From contig JAETXT010000010.1 in NCBI GenBank assembly GCA_019188255.1, positions 682,001 to 746,000 on the forward strand: a DNA stretch of 64,000 nucleotides, written 5' to 3'. Source of the stretch: Verticillium longisporum (taxonomy: Eukaryota; Ascomycota; Sordariomycetes; Glomerellales; Plectosphaerellaceae). Numbering within the stretch: the first letter of the stretch is position 1; the number at the start of each line of letters is the position of its first letter. Position numbers and translations under genes: made by a program. Positions 11,431 through 22,300 of the stretch are shown in pieces. The notes under the pieces are model-generated. The model worked only from the letters and a program-made list of their open reading frames with translations. It did not search any database and was not told where the DNA came from.

Positions 11431-13668
11431 TTACATCCTGCAACATTGTCAGCACGTACAACAACCGCTGGGGCAATGCCTCCACATACCTCTGAACAGG
11501 CGACAGACCCAGCAACCTCATGCCGTTCGCCAGCACCGTCCTGGTAGAGTAGTACAGGGCCAGACGGGCTTTGAGCACCTCGGGCTCGCTGCCAACGACC
11601 CTCAGCACGTCGTAGGAGCTGCTGAGCACGTGCGTCAGCTTGAACAGGTACGTGAGCACCGTCGTCGGCTCGAGCGTCTTGAGGGTGTTCTGCACCGTGT
11701 CCGGGTACTGCGAAAGCATGCGAATGAGCTCCGTTGCGTGCTTTTCGGAGAGCAGGCTGAGGTCGGCGTTGACAAGGTCCGCCTCGGGAATATTGGCCTT
11801 GCGCATGATGGACGATAGACGGGCGTGGGCGTACTGCAGGTAGGGGCCCGTGTCGCCCTCGAAGCTTGTCATGGCCTCGAGGGAGAAGGTGTACGAGTTC
11901 TGGCGCTTGCCCGTCATGTCCTGCACCATGATGGCGCTGATACCGAGTGTCTCGGCGACGGCATCTGGGTTCTCAACCTGCTTGTACTTCTCCTCGTTCT
12001 ATTGGCCACATTAGCTTGGGCCTGTCAAGGTCGTGCCTGATGTTACCAACCTTCCTCATGACATCATGCATGTGGTCAGAAACGTCGCGAATGATATCGC
12101 TCAGGAACTTGACAGTCTGTATTGATCATTAGCCACGCCATCTTAACAGCTAGACAGTGGGTATACTTACGCCTTTGCGAGTGCTCATACCGAGTACCAT
12201 GCCAAAGTTGACGTGCTGGACCTTCTTGGCCGTCTCAGTGTAGCCCATGAGCTCGATAATCTTGAACAGCTGTTTCAGGTGCAGATCTTGCTGCGACGCA
12301 ACGACGTAGATCATGTGGTCAAAGTTGTACTTCTTCTCGCGGTGCAGCAGCTCGCTGATGTCACGAGTAAGGTACAGCGCAGCTATGCCATGTCAGCCAC
12401 GTGTGCCGGACGGCCTCATCGGAGAGTTTGACTTACTGCCGTCACGCTTCTTAATGACGGGCTTCTCCAGCGACTTGCCGGCCTTGCCTGCGACGTGCTT
12501 CTGGAAGTTGATGACCACGGCACCGTCCGACACCTCGGAGATGCCCTTGTCCTCGAGCGTCTTGGCCGAGGCGGCCATGTCCTCCTCCGACACCTGCGAC
12601 TCGCCCGAGTACTCGTCAAAGGTGACGTTGAGTTGGGCGTACGTCTGCTTGTAGCGAACGATACTGAGATCGCGGAACTTCTTCCACTGCGCGAGCGCCG
12701 CCTGCTCGCCGTCGTTCATGGCCTTGAAGTAGCGGCGCGCCTGCTCGTCGAGACCCTCATTCTTGAGCCCGCTGGCGTCCCTGACCTCCTTCACGGGCGC
12801 GGCGATCTACCCCTATTCCTCAGCGAGATCGTTGTTGATCATGACGTAGACCTGGGACATGTGGTTGATGGGGTCCGCCTCAAGCGCCTTCTCGACACCG
12901 TACATCTCGTAGCCGAGCGCCAAGAGGCCGTACTGCTTGCCCCAGTCGCCGAGGTAGTTGATGCGGGTGACCTTCCAGCCGGCGCCCGCGTACAGGTGGG
13001 AGAGGAAACCGCCGATGATGGTGCTGCGAAGGTGACCAGCGTGGAAGGGCTTGGCGATGTTGGGGCTGCTGAACTCGACAATCATGTGCTTCTGGCCCTT
13101 GGAGGGGTCTTGGGGATCCCTGAGGCCGTTGCGGGGTTCTTGCCGAAATCCTCGGTGCGCTGCTGAATCTGGGGGATGACGAGCTGGGCGAGGGGCGCGG
13201 CCTTGAACCAGAACTGGATGAAGGAGCCGTTGTTGAAAGGAACGGGCTTTTCAATGAGAGGAGACTCGGGGAACTGGGTTGCGGCATGTTAGTCGCGTGT
13301 ATGCTGTTGCGCCGGCCGGCAAGAGGAGGAAGAGGAGGAGGAGGAGGAGGAGGAGGAGGACAAGCGTTCGCGTGACGTACCTTGGCGAGCCACTCTTCGG
13401 TCAGCTCATGGGGCTTCTTGCCCTTGACGCGAAGGGCGGGCACGGGGAGCAGAAGATCGCCGTTCTCGAGTGTGGCTGTCCATTGCAGGGCATTGTAGAT
13501 CAGGGACTTCTCAACGCCGGAGACATCGTGGAGGAGGGAGGCAATGTGTGATCGGTAGACGTCGACAGGGTTGAGGTCGGGGTGGGAGTTGGGGAAGGCC
13601 TCGAGCTTGCCGACGTTGAGTTTCTCGAGCTGGCTGGAGAGGTCGCCAACGGGGGCTTCTGTGACCAT
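11431..13668 (-). CDS. Arginyl-tRNA synthetase (reading frame damaged)
   Basis: Class Ia aminoacyl-tRNA synthetase that charges tRNA-Arg. Exons are 13668-13381, 13273-12437, 12382-12171, 12116-12051, 11998-11490 and 11437-11431; the last holds only the final bases before TAA. The HIGH-type motif is PFHAGHLRST, the KMSKS equivalent is GMSTRKG, and the C-terminus LLGLSPVQRM is typical of the anticodon-binding domain. Two lesions exist. Exon 2 is one base short: the frame slips at the G run 13133-13136 (about codon 142), and its length is right only if one base is added. Downstream, two in-frame TAG codons sit at 12815-12813 and 12809-12807 with one codon between. As the gene is normally essential, sequence error is more likely than a true pseudogene, unless another copy exists. 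The first intron carries a GGA-type microsatellite. Confidence 0.85.
13323..13361. repeat. (GGA)n / (TCC)n microsatellite in ArgRS intron 1
   Basis: Near-perfect GGA triplets on the plus strand (pyrimidine-rich TCC on the transcribed strand) lie inside intron 1 of the ArgRS gene, 13274-13380. It may lengthen the polypyrimidine region. Confidence 0.8.
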
Positions 13669-14240
13669 GGTCGCGAGACTTCGGATGGCTGTGATGGTGT
13701 GGGAGGAACTTCGATGTGCGTTTAGCTTCGGGTTCGGAGAGCGGGGGAGCTGGTAGGCAGAGCCAAAGAAGGGATGGGAACCGCGCAGCGATTGTCGAGA
13801 CGGGAGGCAAGGAACCGGTGCCGGGCAAAGTGAAGGCGGAATGAAAAGTTGGGAGAGGCGGCTCGTCGTGTCAGGGGTAGTGTAGGGCCGGATTAAGGAG
13901 GGGTTAAAAAGAGAGAAAGAGGGTCTATCGAGGGGTGCTGCGTGTGAGTCAAGGCTGTTTGTTGGTCGAGCCCAAGGTCAGTCGCGGGCCGTTGGAGGGG
14001 AAATTTTTGGGCGTCCAGCTGTGCATTGCCATGTGGTGATTGGCTGCATCTCGGTGAGAAGCTTGACCGATGCATAGCCTCTTCACCGGGATGGAGGGGT
14101 AGCGGTGTGATATTGCTTGCGACGGAATTGTTCCCGCCAGACATCAATCAAGCCTGGGGCCTTCTTATGTTACTGATTCAATTTGAGTCTCCTTTTTGTA
14201 TTCTTCCATTTGGGGTATAATGTCATCTTCAGACCATCAT
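13669..14240. promoter_or_regulatory. ArgRS promoter region and 3' end of ferric reductase
   Basis: This 572-bp stretch lies upstream of the ArgRS ATG and downstream of the ferric reductase stop. It holds no supported gene. A purine-rich GAGAAAGAGGG tract occurs near 13910. Confidence 0.35.
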
Positions 14241-16178
14241 CTAGAACGAGTACTCCTCCACATAAAGGCGTATGCCCTGAGCTCCTGTCCCCTTGTGCAC
14301 CGCTCTCTCGTCTGACAACCGTGTCACGCAGTTGCGTACAGAACTCGTCAGGGATTGCCCCCCACATACCACCACTGACGTCTCTCCACCTGCCGCCTCG
14401 ACGGGCTCGCGGATGAGTGACTCAATGTCTAGTCTCGTCGTATACTGTCGCAGAAAGTCGGAGCCACCGCTACTTGAGCTTCCTCCGGCACAGCAGCTCC
14501 CCTTCATCATGTGGCAGCCGGGCTGGTTCTCAGGGTTTGCAGCTCTAATGCTATCCTTCTCTTCCATCTCACCACCCTCTGCGTCTGAGCTGCTTGAGTT
14601 TCCTCTCCTGTGTAGCAGCGATTCTGTGGTGCCAACTCGTCCATCGCCGTTGAGGACGCTCGTCACAGCCTCGATATTTGCATCGGAGCGCGTGATAGCG
14701 ACGTGCACCGTCAATTCGAGACCCATGCCGTGAGCTCGATCCACTGCCTCGCGCAGCCTTTGTAGGTAAAAATCAATCTCCTCGCCTTGACACGCTGTCA
14801 ACACAAACTCGACCCGCTTCACACACGTCTTGGCTCGTTCCTGCACGATAGCCTCGAGGATGGGAAGCGTAAAGGAAGCTCCAGTCGAGGCGGAGATGAG
14901 AATGACCGTCTCGTAGATATCCCACCTTGGGGGCGCTCCGAACGGTCCCACGACAAACGCAGTGAGTGTTTCGCTCCGGCCAGCCTGCTGCATCTTTTGC
15001 GCGTGGTTGTGGAGTCGCTTGGAAAAACCGCCGTGCTTGCGAATGACGAGCTGCACACTATTGCAGATGCAAGTTTCGGGCAATTGATGCGCACATGCAA
15101 TTGTGTATGGGTGAGCTTCGAACGGACCGAGGCGCGGCAGCCAGAGGTACAGATGCTGACCGGCCTTCCACGAGAAAGACACATCCTTGATCGTCAGAAC
15201 GGTGGTCGATGAGCCTACTGTCCTAACCTGTGCCTGGTGACCAATTCGCTTCATTCCCTTGCAATCCGATCTGTCCGGCTTTGGTCGCAGATTCTGCCAC
15301 AGTAGCAGGCCCCAGCGGGCGAGACGATCAAAACAGATGCAGGCAACGCTGAACCACAAGTAGGGGCGGGCAGGCTCGGGAATGTGCACATAGACCAGCC
15401 ATAGGAAGATGATCGCAGTCAAAATGTGCTGGACGATAAACAGCTCGTAGGCCATGTGTCGGAAGGGCTTGAAGGTGGTCAGGATGGTCCACAGTAGGAG
15501 TGCCCAGGCACCAAGTCCTTGCTTTGTGATGGGCAAGATTTTCATCTGGATCTCGATAATCTCGGCTCTTTCCCACTGCGTCCAGAAGTGGAATCCGTGT
15601 ACAGTCGCTGTCACGAACATGGTGCGACCGACCCATCGATGGAGCCAATTGAGTCGCTCGTGGCTGGTGCCCGTGAGGTAGCTGATGATGTTAAACTTCA
15701 TGGACAAGAGATACAGCAGCGGCATCTGCATGATTGTTGTCCAACCGTTGCGGAAACCGATGCGCTCCCAGTAAAAGACGTCCTTGATGATGGCGCCGTG
15801 GGTTGTCATCATGTTGATGATGACAGCCCAGAAGGCGACGAGAAGGAGAATGCGGCCGAGCGATGGTGGTGAAGCCCAACGAAGGCCTTTCTTAGGAACG
15901 AAGAACCGCGGGTAGGCCGCTTCGCGAACGATAGCTGTCGCAGTCGCCCATGCTTGTGTCAGACGGCCGTCTGGCTTGGTAGGGTGCGAGAGAGACTGTG
16001 TATGGTGCCGTCTGAGTCGTCGGCGTCCCTCGAGATAGTTGATGCCACGGATGGCTGCTGCAAACCCCGTGGCGCCTGCGATGATGTACCAGTACGATTC
16101 GGCAAGGTGTTTGTTTGTAGCCTGAAGTCCTCCAGCGCCGCCTCCGCCTCCGCCTCCGCCGTGGTTTTCGTGGTTCAT
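14241..16178 (-). CDS. Ferric/cupric reductase, FRE family (NOX-like flavocytochrome)
   Basis: Plasma-membrane reductase that passes electrons from NADPH via FAD and two hemes to extracellular Fe(III) or Cu(II). Single exon, 645 aa. TM helices span about residues 30-290. The bis-heme His pairs are His180/His251 and His194/His265, spaced as in the FRE family. FAD binding is marked by HPYTIA (His356) and the NADPH region by GPFG (about 411) and VVVCGGQSL near the C-terminus. Gly-run at residues 7-14. No cleavable signal is evident. An unusual insert in the NADPH domain contains CHMMKGSCCAGG followed by Ser/Gly repeats. The gene is divergent from a BIM1-like copper protein, which suggests a joint role in metal uptake (inference). 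Confidence 0.9.
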   Translation of the reverse strand: MNHENHGGGGGGGGAGGLQATNKHLAESYWYIIAGATGFAAAIRGINYLEGRRRLRRHHTQSLSHPTKPDGRLTQAWATATAIVREAAYPRFFVPKKGLRWASPPSLGRILLLVAFWAVIINMMTTHGAIIKDVFYWERIGFRNGWTTIMQMPLLYLLSMKFNIISYLTGTSHERLNWLHRWVGRTMFVTATVHGFHFWTQWERAEIIEIQMKILPITKQGLGAWALLLWTILTTFKPFRHMAYELFIVQHILTAIIFLWLVYVHIPEPARPYLWFSVACICFDRLARWGLLLWQNLRPKPDRSDCKGMKRIGHQAQVRTVGSSTTVLTIKDVSFSWKAGQHLYLWLPRLGPFEAHPYTIACAHQLPETCICNSVQLVIRKHGGFSKRLHNHAQKMQQAGRSETLTAFVVGPFGAPPRWDIYETVILISASTGASFTLPILEAIVQERAKTCVKRVEFVLTACQGEEIDFYLQRLREAVDRAHGMGLELTVHVAITRSDANIEAVTSVLNGDGRVGTTESLLHRRGNSSSSDAEGGEMEEKDSIRAANPENQPGCHMMKGSCCAGGSSSSGGSDFLRQYTTRLDIESLIREPVEAAGGETSVVVCGGQSLTSSVRNCVTRLSDERAVHKGTGAQGIRLYVEEYSF

Positions 16179-18032
16179 GACGAGCAGTGGAAGCCTGTGT
16201 ACCTAGTTGAAGGAGTCGTGGGAAGCCGTGAAGCCAGTCGCGGCCAGAATCGAACAAGCGATTGTACTCTTCCTCTCAGGTTGATTTGGCAAGGGATCGA
16301 GTACTGACGACCCGGGCGAACCTGTCGACGTCCTCGGGAAATCAGTTGTCAGCTTTAGTCAAGCATGTCGCCGCTGAGGAGACTAAAAAGCATCAACGCG
16401 TTCCGAGAGCCGATTGTGGTGTTGTGGAGGAGGCAAGATGCGACGTCGGAAGGTCGGAGGGGTTGCGGTGGATTGAGCAAGTTCAAGAGGCGAGGCGGGC
16501 TGGGCGCGCAGATTCCGCACATATATCGGCACACTGCCCACTCACGCACATACGCCAGTGACAGGTGATAAATTCTGCTGACCAGTTAGCTCGCCGTGAG
16601 CGAGTATTCCTTTTCGATTGCCAAGTCATCACAGATCATCCCTTTACTGGCACTGTTGCTTCAGACCACTTGGCTAATTAGGAGCAACGGCCGTTTGTCA
16701 AACGAGTCGCGTTGGTGTTGGCGCTGTTCTTTCTGTCATCCATCTTCACGGGGTGGCTATGTCAGCCCGAATTATTGGACGTGCTAGAACAATCGATTTG
16801 TTTTCGGCCTGATGTTTTGGCTTCCAGGGCAACAGGAGGAACGTCGTGTCTTGGTGTTGAGATGATCGTCTCAGGACTGAGACCGTAGCAGTAGCTCACC
16901 TTTGGCTTTGGGTTAGGTCCTCCTAGATCCTCCCTGGCGACTTTGTCAAGTCGGTTCGGGCTCTGGCCAGCGTCAGATGCGCTGAGAGCGCCCTGTAGCA
17001 AACATTCTACTCGTGTCGACGGAGGGCAGGAGCAGCTCGCGGCTCTGGACGAGACGAAGGCGGAACAAGCAAGAGCCATGACCTTGATAGTTCGTGGTGG
17101 ACCCAGAGCCCCGGACGCCAAGACGTGGGTAACTTGCTCAAATGCGCGCAACCGAGCGCATGTCCTGTTGCCATTGGAGGCCAGAAGGAGCAGGCGCACC
17201 CAGACCATGCCGCTAATGCAACCCAAAAGGACCCCTGCTCGCGGTCGTCCCTTCCCGCCTTACCAACCCTAGCCCCACCTTCAGAACCCAGCACCTGGAT
17301 CTGGTGAGAATCATCGCCATCTGGAGCCTGCTGTGCATGCGTCTTGACGAATGTCAGCACCACTTTTGGATATCGCCCGCTGAAACGCGACCATTTACCT
17401 CATGGCAACATCCACAGAATCTGGGGTCAGCCACGATGCATCATGCCGCACGAGGGCGGACCGTTAAGCAGGGTACGTCGCTGCATCGTCAAACACTAAC
17501 GGCATTCGAACCTCATATCTTCAAGTGAATATGGACCCTGAGGCTTCCTCGTTCGGAGCTCGGCAGCGCTTTCAGTCTTGAAAGTCCTCTTCATTCGTTT
17601 CAGTAGACCGTAAGCCTGCCGAGCTTCCGTAGAGGGGTACGACTTGCTAGGGATCTTACCTCATCTGACCGCCTCAGAGTGAAGATGACCACGAGCTCGT
17701 CCTCTGCAGACTTGCGCCAACGGCCTCACCATGACATCCGCTAGTCTCAGACGGGAAAGTTGCTGCTCCGACCCAGAGACCAAGCAGCAGCTCGGCACCT
17801 CTCCACTCCGCTCTCCGGGGTGGTGGGTGGGACCTCCATGCCCGTGTCTTCCATCCAGGTACACCTCCCTTAAAAGACTCTCGTCTCCCAGAACAATCCC
17901 TCGGCCACGCCTGCTTGCCAGAACCAAACAAACTTGCTCGTCACCTCTATCAAACAGGGTTCTTCAAGACCAACTGCTCGTAGACGCGATCAATCACCTT
18001 TCACACCAGACACATCACATACCACCGCCATC
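16179..18032. promoter_or_regulatory. Divergent promoter region, ferric reductase / BIM1-like protein
   Basis: This 1.85-kb stretch lies between two divergent metal-related genes. ORFs around 16260-17360 in several frames are Arg/Ser/Pro-rich and unconvincing. TTGCTC cores occur at about 17133 and 17936, but they are too short to call as copper-response sites. Confidence 0.35.
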
Positions 18033-18849
18033 ATGGCCCGCCTCACGACCCTCCTCACGACCGCCGCCCTCGCCCTCACCTCCTCAGCCCACTTCACAAT
18101 CGAGGCTCCAGACTCGCACATTGGCGGCAGCGACACGGCGCGACAGGATACCGGCCCCTGCGGCGGCCACACGCCCTCCACCAGCGACTCGGCCGTCGGC
18201 TTCCCCGTTGGCGCGGACGCCATTGCCCTCGTAGACCTCCACGCCCAGTCCGACTGGCTCATCCGCGCCACCGTCAACACGTCCGACTTTGGCTCCGCCG
18301 AGTGGACGCAGCTTCACCACATCTACCGCAGCACGGGCTACGGCTCAAACTGCCAGCCCGCCGTGACGGCGCCCGAGAGCTGGGTCGGCAGCCGCGGCGT
18401 CATCAACATAATCGGCAGCGCCACCGACGGCGTTCTCTACGCTGTGAGTATCCTTCCCTTGCCTGCTGATTCGAGGAGTGCCATCTTTTTGAGAAAGGCC
18501 ATCTCTGGAGAAAGACCACCTGAAAAGATGTCACGCTAACCATGCCGCGCAGTGCGCCACCGTCAACTTTGTCGAGGGCACCGGCTCCGAGAACTCCAAG
18601 TGCAAGAACGGCACCGACGTGACCGTCACGGCCAGCGACAACAGCGACCTCTCGGCCCTGCTCGAATCCAACTCGGACTCTGCGAGCTCCACCGGCTCGG
18701 CGACCTCGTCGCCCACCAGCGCGGGGGCCGCCCCTGCCGAGTCTGCCGCTGCCCCTGGCGGCAACGACAGCGCCGCCTCTTCGCTGGGCGGCATGCTTGG
18801 CGCCGTCTCCGTGGCGGCGGCGCTTGCTGGCGCTGTTTTGATGGTGTAA
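18033..18849 (+). CDS. BIM1-like (LPMO-like, X325) copper-binding GPI-anchored protein
   Basis: Secreted cell-surface protein of the LPMO-like copper-binding family, which in Cryptococcus (Bim1) helps copper acquisition rather than cutting polysaccharides. Exons 18033-18443 and 18553-18849 join in phase 0 to 235 aa. A signal peptide (residues 1-19) is cut before His20, which would form the N-terminal half of a histidine brace (HFTIEAPDS). Family features include the early GPCGG, Cys pairs around TGYGSNCQPA and CATVNFVEG, and NGTD glycosylation sites. A Ser/Ala-rich stalk precedes a hydrophobic tail (GGMLGAVSVAAALAGAVLMV), a typical GPI signal. The intron is 109 nt. Confidence 0.87.
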
Positions 18850-19334
18850 AAGAAAATCGGTCTCTGAGTGGAAGGAATGAGTCACAGTTGAGGCATGAGG
18901 CGAGGATGAGCATATACCAAAAGTTATTGTGCGTTGTGAGGGGGGGAGTGAGATATCTCTGTACACCTAAACGAGACGAGCAAAGTGGCTGCTGGGATTC
19001 ACAAATACACAGCGCGTAACAGGCGCTTGGAGAACATTGACATTGGCTTGCAACACGAGCCACCAGACGGACGTGGAAAGTGTCAGAACCGCGTAATGAG
19101 AATGACCATGCATGGAGGGTCGGTACAGGAAAATTGCCACGCCAACAAGCTGGCTTGAATTTTGCTTGTGAGGGACTCGACGGAGGCCCGCTAGCAGCAG
19201 CAAGCATCACGCAGAACATTCATACTGGTGCAGGAGTGACGGCAATCAGACGCATAAAGGTACATTCGCTGTTAAACTTACTGTCTAGACTAGCTTAAAA
19301 TCGTTCGGTGCATGGTCATGACCTCGTCGACGCA
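18850..19334. other. Convergent 3' intergenic region
   Basis: This 485-bp stretch holds the 3' ends of the BIM1-like and DOA10 genes. No gene or repeat was recognised. Confidence 0.4.
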
Positions 19335-22300
19335 TCACATCCTTGCTCCGCGCCACTGGGCCCTCCCAGCAGTGGCCCCAACGGTGCCCATGCCGAAGTT
19401 GTGTAGTCTTTCTCCAATGAGATAGGCCTCATCCCGTATTCTCACCTTCCATGAGTGGAACACCCCGAGCACACTCCATAACAGAACCGCCGCCAGCGCA
19501 CTGAAGGCAGCCGCCGGGTATGCGAGGCGGTACACCATCTTGAGCTCGTGTGGCGCCGGGCTGGGAGAGCCAAGCATGCCACGAGCCTCGAGAAGGCTGG
19601 CACCGTAGGCGGGGCCAAAGAGGGCGAGCCCGCCGACAAACAGGCCGGGGATGACGAAAGCCCGTGTCAAAACGCCAGCGTCGGGGTCAAGCCAACCACG
19701 TCGAAGGACAGCGCGAACAGCGTGCGCAGGGCGATGACCTTCGTAGAGACTTGTGATGATGCGTGCGCCGAGCTTGACGTACAAGAGGCCCAGGGTCCAA
19801 GACTGGATGACACGGGCAGTGTGCTGGTTAGGCGCGGCAGCACCAGCAGCCAACGTACCGGTATTATCTACGGGTAGTGCGTATGGAGAAGGGGGGTTGA
19901 CATATGTGTGGAGCGGGATGATGAGATACAGCTCCATGAGAGAGGTGAGCATCAGGGGGAAGACGACGAGTAGGATGGTGTACGTGTACACGAGCTTCGC
20001 AGCGCGCGACACGAAACGCGCCAAGCGTGCTGGTGCCTCGCTAGCAAATACAGTCCGCAGAGCAGTCGCACTCCAGCTGCGGATCTTCCCAGTGATTGAA
20101 TGAAGATGGAAGGCCAGGTAGGCAGCGGAGCCGAGAATGTAGATGCCAATGCTGAACGCGTAGATGTCGTTGGTACGGATGTGCGCCGGAATAAGAATCT
20201 CGAACATCTTGCGCCCAAAAACGAGAGGGACGATGGTGAAGCCAACGCCAGTAACTGCGGCGAAGACCCAGATGAAGAGTATGAAGAGGAAAATACGGGC
20301 TTTGAAATGCGGCGGCAGGTAAACCAGCTGATATTGGTCGGACGAGTACAGGTCCGTATCAGGAAGATCAGGCTTGCCATCCATGCGTTCATCATCCTCG
20401 GATACTTCCATGAACACCTTGTCGCCTTTGGGGATTTTGACCTGATCAGAGCCCGGCGTGCGCACAAAGACACCGTCTTTGATGAGCTGGCCGGACTCGA
20501 CAAGCCTGCGTTTTCGAAGACTGGAGCTGGTGAATTTCTCCTTGCTGAGCGCCAAGGATGGCTTGGCAGTACCACCTTTAAACGTGTTCTTCCATCTCTT
20601 GGGCACCACCTGGCTCTTCTGGTTGACCTCGAGGAAGAAGCGCTTCCACCACGGGAGGGAGCTGTATCTGGACGAGGAGCGCAGAACCAGCGTACCCTCT
20701 TCATCAATGCGACGCTCACCAAACAGGAACCAAGTGAGACGTAGGCCGCGAGCGCATTTTCGAAGCCACCAGGTGTACATAGCATGGAGGCCATCGCTGG
20801 GTCTGAAGAACTTGACAGCGAGTGGCATGGCGAAGTTATAAAAGAGGAGGTCGATCGGGAACTCCAGTACCGGCTCGTTCGATGAGTAGTGAATCGGCAG
20901 CACGTTGGGCACGGTGAAGGATAGCCCCCAGACAACACCCCCGAGGCAGACAATGACCAGCGCGCCGTACACGAATGCGGAGAACAGTATTTTTCGAAGT
21001 TGCGTTATGACATTGCGCTCGAGGACGTCGCGAACTGGGTGGAAGTCGGGATCATCAGGATCTCGGATAAAGTCTGGACGTGTTAATTTTGCCTTCCGGG
21101 AACCCAATGTCGATTCAACTTACATAGTACCCCCTTGCGCATGATCTTTCGACACATGGATACGAAGAGCGCAAAATGGAACATGTACCCAGTGCCTACA
21201 AACCAATGCACAAATATTGAGGTTAGGGGGTAATTGATGGTAAAAGCCATCCGGGACTTTAAGCTGGCATCTTCGAAAAGAGGAAGTAGGGCAGCATCCA
21301 GAAGGAGGCCACAGTAAAGCGGGAAGGCGAGCATCTCGATGCTGATGATCAAGATGACCTTCATGACGCCGCTGGCTTGATTAAGGAGGTCGATCAACGA
21401 TGCCTCCCACTCTTGGGCGATTTGTCCGTTCGAAAATGGCGTGCCTCTGCGTAGGTACAGAGCTCCCACACCAGACATGCTGAGGTAACCGCACAAAATG
21501 GCCCAGAAACGGTCAGGTCCTGACCATGATGCCAGCGCAGGGTCAACGCCGACTGGCACATCGGGGACATCGAAACTGATGACCCAACTGGCGGGGTTGA
21601 GAAGAAGATGCGGTAAGTCACGCACCAAGTCCAGGGCAGAGACTCCAACCTTGCCTGCCCAAACGATGAAGTGCAACGCCTTGCTGGGGAGTTTCTCGTC
21701 GAAGATAACGTCTAAAGCAGCCCCGACGCCGACAAATAGGGACGCGACTTGACTCTTAAGCGTTTGCAATGCCTCATGGCTGATGGCAGAGAAATTCTGC
21801 ATTTCCGTAGCAGAAATCAGGGGAAGTTCACCACTCAGACTCTCGAGGATTCGCTTGCCTGCATGGTCTGACAGACTCCAAGTATGAGTCATAAGGTTCT
21901 CGCAGGACCGCCGCGCTGAGGGCAACCATAGTCCAAGAGCGTTGCCGACCATGAACATGGCACCTAATAGTAGGCTACAGAATCCCGCCACTATAGCGAC
22001 AGCAACGTCCTGGATGAACTTCGTGAAGCTGAACAGCATGCGAACCAAGCGCATCGGGTTCATTGCCGCCCACACGCTGACGCGCCCGATATTATAGGGA
22101 ATGAAGACGCAGATGAAGATGGTGACGGAAACCAAGACTGCGCAGAAAACAGCATTTTGGAACAGTCCCACAAGGGGTCCACGCATGCCAATGAGCTCCA
22201 GTACGCCCTCGATATCTTCCGCATCATCCATGGCTTCGGGATCCAAGCCCGCTGCCACTGCCGCCTCGACAACTTCTGGATCGCGTGCAAAGTCGTTAGG

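Noticed and set aside
17500..17525. tRNA-like T-arm (ATTCGAAC) on either strand
   Set aside because: Flanks do not form a T stem, and no acceptor or anticodon arm pairs nearby.
20100..20953. 333-aa minus and 214-aa plus ORFs inside DOA10
   Set aside because: Shadows of the DOA10 frame; Ser/Arg-rich composition typical of shifted frames.
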